Shown piece after piece: positions 55,801 through 64,000 of a stretch of DNA of 64,000 nt. Made by a program: the position numbers and the translations under genes. Within the stretch, counting starts at the first letter, position 1; each line of letters starts with the position of its first letter. The DNA is from Choristoneura fumiferana (taxonomy: Eukaryota > Arthropoda > Insecta > Lepidoptera > Tortricidae), in the NCBI RefSeq assembly GCF_025370935.1, contig NC_133495.1, positions 1,375,030 through 1,439,029 of the forward strand, read 5' to 3'. The notes below the pieces were generated by a model. That model ran no database searches, was not told where the DNA came from, and was given only the letters and a program-made list of their open reading frames with translations.

Positions 55801-58800
55801 TTTTCAAGAAAAAATATTTACGGCAAATGATCAATGGCAAATATTAAATTTTGACTTTTAATAGGTATGGATTCCAATATAGATCCAACAAAACTATATG
55901 GAAACCGAAACCGGTTGTAGCAATCTATTAAAGTCGTGTAATAAATATCAATGCAACATAGCGAAGTTTCATATAAGTACATTATTTATTGGTTTTAGTA
56001 CTGTAATGTAAAATTACGTACGTGTATGTTTGTGAGTGTGCTAAATGTACTTAAATATAGGAGCGAAAAAGAACACCGTTGAAAATATTTATGCACCTGG
56101 CTTTTTGACTCCAAAGAAAGTCGAGGATCAGCACACAGCAAAAAATCTAACAAGTGCAAATATAAGTCATGCACTGCAGGTTTTGAACAAGTTTTTAGGT
56201 AGATATGGAAAAATATAGTATGCTTTAAATATCTACTAAATCTTTGGTGTGCAGTACGAGGAAGCGCGGAGTACTGCACCCAAGCTAGCAAGGTGCACAG
56301 ATATTTCAGTTAAGTAAAATTTGTATACTTTGTGCAAAACTCTGATGTCGTGCTTTGTGGTCCAATAGCTTCGGTAATGAAGTGTGAAATTAATACCAGT
56401 TTAATAACAAATGAGCTGGTGTTTTGTGGTAACGACAGAGAAAAGGAGCGGCCATACCGCTGCTTAAAAAACGGTGACGGTACGGAATCGCAGTGACGTG
56501 CTGTAAACGTCACGACTTTTGTTCGGTAAAGTCCTAACGTTTACGGCACGTCACTGCGATTCCGTATATTAAGCAGCGGTGTGAAGAGTATGCAATAATA
56601 AACGGTGGGCATACGATGCGTCACTGCGATTCCGTACCGTCACCGTTTTTTAAGCAGCGGTGTGGCCGCTCCTTAATTAGTGTATCGCCTGCATTGCGCG
56701 GTAAGAGTTTCGCGGAGGCGGGCATGGATTCACAAGTAGTTAATCACCTCGAGATAAATCATATAATCAATCATGTTCATATCTGTTCATGTATTAAATA
56801 ATTTTGCTTACTCTTTGTCTCCACGTTGAAATTTTTTGCATGAAATATATTCTTATTGAACAATATATATTTTAAAAACCCTACTGTAGTTACTATATCC
56901 ATGATCGGTTGCGTGGTTGCCGACCTAAACAAATAAATCCGTTTTTTATATTTATAAAAAATGCTTCTCATCATTGAATTCATGCTCGTATGCACCTAGC
57001 TACATATTAGTAATCTGTGGTATGCACTATTCCGAGCGTCCGTACAGATACCGGCAAACTTCTTGAGCATGAAACAAGGGAGTGGGGGAAAGTTTGCGCA
57101 CCGTACACATACGAGCAAAAAAAGTACCTAACTATTTAATTAAACTGTAGAATACTTTTTACGTAGATAAATCTACTTCTAAATATAGTTAGTTTTAATT
57201 TTTATAGATAAGTCAACTGAGCACTGCCAAGGACACGAGTGCACCAGTATACACGCTCTCAGCTAAGGCGAGTGCACTGCCACTTTTATTTAGGGCTGAG
57301 TCTCCTTATGTGCTAAAGACAATATGTCCTTTTTTACTTGTTTTCCAAACCCTAATCACCCGTAAAGTAACCGCCCCGCGGACCTCTTACCGCACAACCG
57401 ATACCCCAGTTACTCAGTCGTACAAGGTCTTCATAACTTACCGGTTGAACCTCTTGACTATCAGGCTCACTTTCGTCATCGCTGAAGTGCATGTCACCTG
57501 AAAATATTATTTTTTGTTCTAAGAGCTAGCTACGGATTAAGTTTGCAATTTATAGAGCAACGAAATCTCTCTAGTGTGTCATAGTATCATTATTATTAGA
57601 TCCGGGTGCCTGGCAGCTTTGCAGCGTTGGGTGGCACTGTGGATTTGCATCAAATGAGTTGTAAAAATTATAGCTAATTATGTATTTAATTCGAATATAA
57701 CATTGCCAGACGTTTTAATTGGGAGAAAACTAGTGCCACGTGACGTCCAAGATGCACCGGAACTCTGTAATAAAACAATGTAACTATGCCGTGTCTGGGC
57801 TTAATCGTTGTGAGATGCACTTTGACTAGAAATCACAAAAAAAAATTGAAATAAAGAACGACAATTAAATTTATGGCAAAATCAATTTTGTTTAAAGTCG
57901 GCCTTTTTTATTAGGGCTCCGGAGCCATGTCTGTCTGTGTGCCTTTCTGTCTGTCTGTCTGTCCGTCCGCGACTTTGCTCAGGGACTATCAATGCTAGAA
58001 AGCTGCAATTTTGCACGAATATATAGGTAAACTATGCCAACCAAATAGTACAATTAAAAATTTAAAAGTAAATTTTTTAGAGTACCTCCCATAGACGTAA
58101 AGTGGGGGTGATTTTTTTTTCTCATCCAACCCTATAGTAAGGGGTATCGCTGCCTCTTGGCCGGTTTTTCTTTATTTCTTACTTTTTAGTGATTTGTAGT
58201 CAAAGTGCATCTCACAGCAATTCCATTAAGCACAAACACAGCATAGTTATAGTGTTTAATTACAGAGTTCCGATGTCTACCTTCCGGCTGGCACTAGGTC
58301 TTTTCCACTACTTAAAACGCATGGCAATGTTATATTCGAATTAAATACGTAATTAGCTATAATATCACACCAAACTCGGAGATCTAATTGCACGCCTTCA
58401 ATTGGTTTTACAACCCCTTTGATGCCCAAGCACTGTCACACCCACCGCTGAACAGCTGCCAGGCGCCGGGATCTATTAATAATGATACTATGACACACTA
58501 ACTAGAGGGATTTCGTTGCTCTATAAATTGCAAACGTATTCGCGTAGCTAGCTCACCGGCTATTTATTTAGTATACATTTCATAATCAGGCCCCTCTTCC
58601 CCACTGGGCACACTGGGCACGTGCCCAGGGCCCCGCGATGGATTGGAGCCCCCTGGTCCCTACTCCATTACTAAACGATAACCGATTTCGTTGAGCGTGA
58701 TAAGATAGTTTATTTTTTACCGAAACTACATAATTATTACACCACCCGGGACTTACCACGTTTAACGAAACGCCGAGGTAATTATTACTGGTTTAGTTAA

Positions 58801-61800
58801 GCGGGATAAAACCCACCCGGGTGGTGTAATAGTGTATTTTTTCCAAATTTAAACTGCATAACTATTGATTTATTGAATCAGGCGTTACTTTGCGGAGGTC
58901 CATATCAATGAACTAAAAGAATTTCTTTGCTTACCCGCGACCTTATGATAGCTAAGTTTATGCAAAATATGCGTGTTCATGCAGTTCCTCCACCTCCACA
59001 CTGTAAGAACACGCACAAATCACACAAACCCATCTATCATCTCCACTACACGGAACTGACGCGTTTCGAACTCAACCAGAGCTTATCTTCAGAGCAACAC
59101 AACCGTACACCATGCTACCAGATGTTAGACTCGAGTCTAGCAAAGAAATTCTTTTAGTTCATTTACATAACAATTACACCACCCGGGACTTACCACGTTT
59201 AACGAAACGGATAGGTAATTATTACTGGGTTTCGTTAAGCGGGATAAGACCCGGGTGGTGTAATAGTGTATTTTTACCGAAATGTGAACTACTTACATTA
59301 GCTAATGAATAGCATAATTAGCAGAATGATCGTTTTGAACATGAAACTACCGTGAGACTCACTCATATTAAATGATATTATAACGGATAACTCACGTGTT
59401 AAACCGAGTCGTGCGAGCAGAGCGGTGGCGCGTAGTGTGCGTGTTGCGAAAGCCGCCGAGTCGCGTGCTCCTGAGTATGTCGAGCTAAACTCGGTTTAAG
59501 ACGTGAGTTATCCGTAATAATATCATTTAATAAGAATGATCGTTTGTCATAACTATTTTTTCGCTGAAACAAACCTAGTTAACTTAACCTATAGTTTCTT
59601 CTATAAGATGATCATTTAAAAATATCAGAAAAATGTAAGGTTTCAGTGGGAAAAAAAGTATGACAAACGACGATTCGGACAAAAATTACGGTATGACCAG
59701 CAAAGAGTATGCGAACTTTGACGCTCCTGTAATAGGTCGTTGTTTAGTTTTAATTTCGGCTAAAAATACACTATTTGCAACGTACATTCAAGTGTAAAAA
59801 AAAGGTATGTACCTACGCTTATTCCAATTTTCAAAAATATGTACCAAAGACTCTTATTCCGACGCAATAAGGCCGTATACCTTCCGCCGCCTATACCATT
59901 TAGCGATTCGAAGACAATCCGTGAGTAACGTAAAAGACGTCGCATAAAAAATGTATCTCAAAAATGCGTCGAAATTGAGTATTAAGTAATGAACTTTTAG
60001 GCAGATCTATATGGCGCGTGGTATACTCGTAGTAACATATTTTTGAGTGGTTCGAGTAGATACTTATTTTTGCACTTGACTGTACCTACGGTGTGTGTGC
60101 ATTGCATTGGATATAATATGATGGTGGATGTAGAACTTACTAGAAATGCCACCACATCCGATCCTAGTACACATGGCTCGGCCGTCACTGGTGCACCAAC
60201 ACGTGTTGCATTCCTTCTTCCACAAGCTGTGGGGGGCGCAGCGAAGAAGCGGCTCTGAAATTAAAATAACAACGTATAAACGAGATGGACGGATGACCTG
60301 GTGGTTTTTTTATTCTACGTTTATTGCAATATTTATAGTACAAATCAACGCACGTAAAAAGAGCTCTTGGCGACATACCTGCGCAGTGAGCGAAATACGG
60401 ACCTATTTGGCGGCGGAGCAGTGGGGGACGCGGGAGGGGGCGTAGGAGCGCGCGCGCGGCCGTCACGCCATTGGCTTGTTAGTTGACAGATGCGCAAACG
60501 TATCCCCTCCACTAGCCACCCAGAGCTCTTTTTACGTGCGTTGACTTTTATACTATGTTTATTGCAATGCAAAGTTATATAGCTTTCTAACACCAGCCTC
60601 TAAGCGCCGCATGTATGTATGTAGGTACATGTAATATGTAAAATGTAAACTCTTTACTGTACAAAAGAAAAGAAACAAAAATAAAATTAGCAGAACTTTG
60701 AGATCCTTGTACAAAGGCGGACTTATCCCTTTAAGGAATCTCTGCCAGTCAACCTTTTAGTAGATGAGAGGAGCATATCAGTTAGGAAAATAAAGTTCCT
60801 TGTAAGTAGAGTAGTTACTGAAAACCTGAAAACCATCGCTGCGGCTTGCCGTGGCAACACGCTGAAACCTTTTGCTTCTTTCGGCACAATGTTTCTTTTT
60901 AACCCCCGACGCAAAAAGAGGGGTGTTATAAGTTTGACCTCTGTGTGTCTGTCTGTGGCACAGTAGCTCTTAAACGGGTGGACCGATTTGAATGCGGTTT
61001 TTTTTTAATTTGAAATCAGGTTTTCTAGCGATGAATCTTAGACATGTTTCATCAAAATCGGTTAAGCCGTTTTTGAGATATTGAACTCTGAAGTGACAAA
61101 GTCGGGGGTTTTTTCTTGTTGTGCCGAATTTTAGCAAATAAATTTATTCTTTCTTAAGACAATGGAACATTAAAAGCGTTCTTACCAGTTTCCTGGCCTT
61201 CAGGGCATCCAATAGAGGCGCATATCCGGAGCCCCTCAGGCGAGCACTTGCAGTCATTGCAGCCGCTCTTCCACTCGCTGCCGGGGGCGCAGTCCTGGCC
61301 CATCGGGAGGGCCTCCTTGGAGGGAGCTCTGGCTGTAATTGGGAAGACAACTTTAAGGGTCTTACGACATGTTGCATGGTGAACGGTTGTGTTGTTCTTA
61401 AGATGAACTCTGGTTGAGTTCGAAACTTGTTGGTGTAGTGTAGTGTAGTGTGGTGGTGGTGATATAGTGATAGATGGGTTTGTGTGATTTGTGTGTGTTC
61501 TTACAGAGTGGACCTGGAGGAACTGCATGAACACGCATACCTTGTATAAGCGTGGCAATCATAAGGTCGCGGGTGAGCAAAATAATTGTTTTAGTTCATA
61601 TGTGTATTTTGTTTGTAATTATTTATTTAGTTTATTTTGAAAAACAATACTTTCTGCCAAGTTTCTTGGCGAGGTAGTTTAAAAAAAGTGTCATGTAAAG
61701 GAGCCTTTGCAGAATACATGTTTTGAATTTTGATTGTTCCTTTTTTATATATTATACATATATATATATATGTATTTGCTGTCTAAATCCGCTCGCTAAA

Positions 61801-63570
61801 CTGATTATGACAGTTTGTTGGTGAGAATGCGCCCATTACAATTTAAAAAATTAGGTATACTAGCTTTTGCCCGCGACTTCACCCGCGTAGAATTCGGTTA
61901 TCGCACGCTTGTCCCTCGGGAACTGTGCATTTTTCCGGGATAAAAGTAGCATATGTCACTCTCTGACCCAAAAACTATCTCTATGGCAAAAAACATGTCG
62001 ATCCGTCACTCCGTTTCGACGTGACAGACGGACAAACAGACAAATACACAGTTTCGCATCTATAATCTTAGTATAGATGTAGTACCTATTTAAATATGTA
62101 TCTAAAAAGAAAACAAATTTACAACAATTACTAACCAGGCATTTTGATGCATTCCATCCTCGTGCACTGAACCTCGCCTTTCTCGAGACAAGTACAAGTG
62201 TTGCATTCCTGAACAAACGACGTGTTGGGCTTGCAGCGAATCGGCTCTGGAAATTTGAAATTGTAAATAATAATAATAATATCATGGGACACTTGACACT
62301 AATTGACCTAGTCCCAAACTAAGCAAATCTTTGTACTATGGATACTAGGCAACGGATAAACGTAGCTGCGTATATAGGTAGGTACTTATTATAGATAAAT
62401 ACATATTAAATATCCAAGACGCGAAAACAAACATTCGTAATTCATACAAATATCTGCCTCGGCCGGGAATCGAACCCAGGACCTCAAGCTTCGTAGTCAG
62501 GTTCTCTAACCACATGGCCATCCGGTCGTCAAATAAATATCATCTTTTAATTGATATTTTTTCTTTCTCTCTAGTCCCAAATCAAGCATACTTAGTTTGT
62601 TCTATGGGAACCAGACACGCATAAACATACAGGTCAATTAACAAGAGCTGGCACGAATGGATTGAAAGAGTGAATTTAATGAAAGTTAGTATATGTGTGT
62701 TACTTACCTATTTGATTACACTTCACACAAATGTGAAAATGTTATGCATCTGTCATTTTCCCACCAAAATGACAAAGTGACATTACTTTCGTTAATCGTT
62801 CAATTATTTCATTCAATCCCGCCCGACCCGATCGAATACTTATGAGTAAACTATAAGCGCCCTCTGAGGGTCTATTGCGTAACGTTTACGACACTCGCGA
62901 TCACAATCAAATGACAGTTTTCGCATACAAAAACTGTCATTTGATTGTGATCGCGAGTTTCGGAAACATTATACACAATTTGGCCCTCAGTAAAACCAGA
63001 CAGGCGTATGAACTTTTACAAACTTATCTCGCAAGAGTGAGTAAGTATGTGTGTATTCTATGTCTAACAAAAACAAACCGTCATTTTGTCGCCTGTCGTA
63101 TCTAAAAGGGCCCCAATGGCGTGACTCGCCCGGGGCACCTAGAACTAGATGGCTAAGGCATTGAATGTGTAACGCTGGTCATCAGTAGAATCCACAGGCT
63201 GTCTTATTTTGCATAGGGAACAGCTGTTACTGTCGTCTGCGTGGTTTTCACGGAGCTTGTCAGTATTAGATTTTGCTTTTAAAACCAAATATTTTCATTA
63301 CTTATTTATCGTAGTTTTCTGACATTTTAGATGCTTTGACCCATTTTAGATGCTTTGACCCATTTTTCCGTGTCTTTCATGAAGCGATTTTATTAAAATC
63401 AGCTTACCTACCAGTATAGGGTGAGTTGCAGGAGCTGAGTCTGCGGCACTCGGCGGCGCCCTCTGTGGAGCAGCGGCAGGAGTGGCAGTTGCTCTCCCAC
63501 TCGCTGCCCGGGAGACATTCCACCTCCGAAGGGAGGACCCTTGACGGGCTTGACGCTGGCGTGACTGGAT
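49879..63570 (-). CDS. pacifastin gene F: large multi-exon inhibitor precursor, 5' end beyond the window
   Basis: Exons in coding order: 63412-63570, 62136-62246, 61186-61332, 60141-60254, 57442-57497, 54700-55347, 54217-54375, 52996-53178, 52203-52343, 51496-51534 (uncertain), 50932-51082, 50463-50606 and 49879-50009 (stop TAA). This gives about 726 residues in the window. Eleven exons each carry one pacifastin domain; 57442-57497 is an acidic linker. Examples are CNTCTC...CTRMEC, CNTCWC...CTRIGC, CNMCRC...CTRRAC, CNVCRC...CTLKRC and CNDCSC...CTLFIC. P1 is Arg in five domains and Leu in two, fitting trypsin and chymotrypsin inhibition. Introns are phase 1 at both ends and phase 0 in the middle. 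Exon 6 has about 150 acidic residues before its domain. Basic motifs (IIKR, VIKR, TKKK, RRRR) flank several domains, so cleavage into single inhibitors is likely. Confidence 0.92.
52925..52985 (+). repeat. short element (GGTGTACAATAAAGAG family)
   Basis: Third copy of the block at 45690-45775, ending just before exon 8 of gene F (52996). Confidence 0.7.
53226..53343. repeat. diverged hairpin related to the GMPR-intron MITE
   Basis: CTGTTTCACCACTCATGGATAAATG and the right side CATACAATTTATCAATGAGTGG are loosely inverted. The left end resembles GGCTGTTTCACCACC...GGATAAATGTGATG at 20652. In an intron of gene F. Confidence 0.6.
56443..56674. mobile_element. compound inverted repeat in a gene F intron
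   Basis: The unit CGCTGCTTAAAAAACGGTGA...CGGAATCGCAGTGACG occurs three times: once forward (56455-56500) and twice inverted (56540-56580 and 56615-56665). The outermost GGAGCGGCC...GGCCGCTCC ends also pair. Confidence 0.85.
57522..58555. mobile_element. foldback element, arms about 350-390 bp, with a nested repeat in the loop
   Basis: The outer ends read GAGCTAGCTAC and GTAGCTAGCTC. Both arms contain TTGCAATTTATAGAGCAACG and GTGAGATGCACTTTGACTA-type blocks in inverted order, with indels. The loop (57912-58150) is a copy of the CTTATAGTTTCGCCATGTCT family. It lies between exons 4 and 5 of gene F and ends only about 24 bp from the exon 5 acceptor. Confidence 0.9.
58736..58830. mobile_element. 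MITE with ATTACACCACCCGGG ends, copy 1
   Basis: ATTACACCACCCGGGACTTA pairs with CCACCCGGGTGGTGTAAT. The interior is CCACGTTTAACGAAACG...AGTTAAGCGGGATAA. Copy 2 at 59173-59264 is in the same orientation. Confidence 0.9.
58925..59160 (+). repeat. repeat unit with conserved short ORF, copy 1
   Basis: An inverted partner is at 61385-61605. Both copies keep a frame starting MLTRDLMIA, then MRVHAVPP and CKNTHKSHKPIYH, of 76 and 60 codons. Not a known protein. Flanked by the two MITE copies at 58736 and 59173. Confidence 0.7.
59173..59264. mobile_element. MITE with ATTACACCACCCGGG ends, copy 2
   Basis: Nearly the same sequence as 58736-58830, about 340 bp away in the same orientation. The two copies bracket the repeat unit at 58925-59160. 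Confidence 0.9.
59367..59532. mobile_element. MITE / foldback in a gene F intron
   Basis: ATTAAATGATATTATAACGG plus ATAACTCACGTGTTAAACCG on the left pair with the right end CGGTTTAAGACGTGAGTTAT and CCGTAATAATATCATTTAAT. The loop is GC-rich. Confidence 0.9.
60346..60543 (-). mobile_element. MITE, about 198 bp, copy 2 (opposite to 26668-26864)
   Basis: The same CAACGCACGTAAAAAGAGCT ends and GC-rich interior as copy 1, with the interior inverted. It lies about 90 bp from exon 4 of gene F, on its upstream side. Confidence 0.9.
60900..61118 (+). repeat. dispersed repeat (AACCCCCGACGCAAAAAGAG family)
   Basis: Starts AACCCCCGACGCAAAAAGAG, includes the TCAAAATCGGTTAAGCCGTT block and ends AAGTCGGGGGTTTTT. 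The ends (AACCCCCGAC and GTCGGGGGTT) are inverted. Common in moth genomes. In the intron between gene F exons 3 and 4. Confidence 0.75.
61385..61605 (-). repeat. repeat unit with conserved short ORF, copy 2
   Basis: Inverted copy of 58925-59160. Here a GTGTAGTGTAGTGTAGTGTG run expands the 3' part. In the intron just upstream of gene F exon 3 (61186-61332). Confidence 0.7.
61859..62079 (-). mobile_element. CTAG-ending non-autonomous element (Lep1/Helitron-like, tentative), short copy
   Basis: ACTAGCTTTTGCCCGCGACT...CGGTTATCGC at one end and GACAGACGGACAAACAGACA...TATAATCTTAGTATAGATGT at the other. Same family as 38292-38518. In a gene F intron, 57 bp from exon 2. Confidence 0.7.
62281..62530 (-). 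mobile_element. tRNA-derived SINE (HaSE-type, tentative), full copy
   Basis: The head at the right end (GACGACCGGATGGCCATGTG on the minus strand, then box B GGTTCGATTCC) and tail ATCATGGGACACTTGACACT are both present. It starts 34 bp from exon 2 of gene F, on the upstream side. Confidence 0.85.
62640..62770 (+). repeat. dispersed repeat (ACAAGAGCTGGCACGAAT family), copy 2
   Basis: Direct copy of the shared parts of 45870-46130. Confidence 0.75.
62864..62990. mobile_element. MITE with CTGAGGG ends and near-perfect arms
   Basis: CTGAGGGTCTATTGCGTAA and the right end ATACACAATTTGGCCCTCAG mark the ends. GCGATCACAATCAAATGACA pairs with TGTCATTTGATTGTGATCGC. The sequence right of the N gap (11522-11614) belongs to the same family. 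Confidence 0.9.
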
Positions 63571-64000
63571 CTGCACAATAACATCATCAACTTAGACCAC
63601 GGGCGGATCCAGGGGGGGAGTTATTAGGGTCATAACCCCCCCCTACCCTGGGCCCTGGGCTGAGTTTAGGACAGTAGTAAATATTTTTTGTAAACCTATT
63701 GTAAACTCAGACGAAATTTCTCTTATTTTTTTAACAAGCCATTCTTTACTTATTTAAAAAAACAAACTATAAAAAAATCCGTCATTTTCTATTTCCATTG
63801 AAGTGTCTAAATACTCTTGATTCTGATTTCTGATGTCCTATCAATCGTTCAAAGATTAACTGGAAGAGATCCCTTTAAGGGAAAAGTCCACCTTATATTA
63901 CTATGAAAAAATGACTTTCTGCCAAGTTTCTTGCGGCGCATTCTTCTTGGCAATGATGGTCTTTCCGAAAGCGCTGGTAGTTTAAAAAATGACGTGTAAA
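63571..64000. other. intron of gene F at the right edge
   Basis: No exon seen. Contains GGCGGATCCAGGGGGGGAGT...CATAACCCCCCC (63602-63640), a common dispersed block, and a worn CCAAGTTTCTTGCGGCGC repeat near 63925. Earlier exons of gene F must lie beyond 64000. Confidence 0.6.

Overview
This is a window of nuclear DNA from an insect, almost certainly a moth or butterfly. The genes have split exons with GT-AG introns. The spacer DNA is full of repeats typical of Lepidoptera: tRNA-derived SINEs, dispersed elements ending in CTAG next to a hairpin, many foldback/MITE elements and a LINE fragment. A 100-N gap at 11422-11521 marks it as draft assembly. Repeat names are from recognition only, since no search was run.

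Layout. (1) 1-2748 (+): the pol part of a Ty3/gypsy LTR retrotransposon, cut by the window edge, followed by probable 3' element sequence. (2) About 2.7-18.6 kb: no convincing host gene. It holds a 1.66-kb foldback, tandem repeats, a 1.6-kb probable non-autonomous element, SINEs and paired dispersed repeats. (3) 18653-24837 (+): seven exons of GMP reductase, complete except for a missing first coding exon, with introns stuffed with foldback elements. (4) 28282 to the right edge (-): a head-to-tail cluster of six secreted pacifastin-type serine protease inhibitor genes, named here F, D, E, C, B and A in the direction of transcription. Every exon was reconstructed by hand, and the reading phases agree at nearly every junction.

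The pacifastin cluster is the main feature. Genes A, B and D share one three-exon plan: a short signal-peptide exon, an exon with a single six-cysteine domain, then one large exon with many domains. Gene C keeps the signal exon, lacks the single-domain exon, and has three extra 3' exons. Gene E has five domains but no clear signal exon. Gene F runs off the right edge and carries 11 domains, most on their own exons. All four large exons (A-D) begin with the same four-cysteine head domain. It lacks exactly cysteines 2 and 6, the pair that bond to each other in canonical pacifastin domains. Two further internal domains (in C and D) show the same paired loss.

Gene F keeps Arg or Leu at many predicted P1 sites and has basic sites before several domains, so it looks like a precursor of active trypsin/chymotrypsin-type inhibitors. 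In A-E many predicted P1 residues are not typical of trypsin inhibitors, suggesting other roles or other target proteases.
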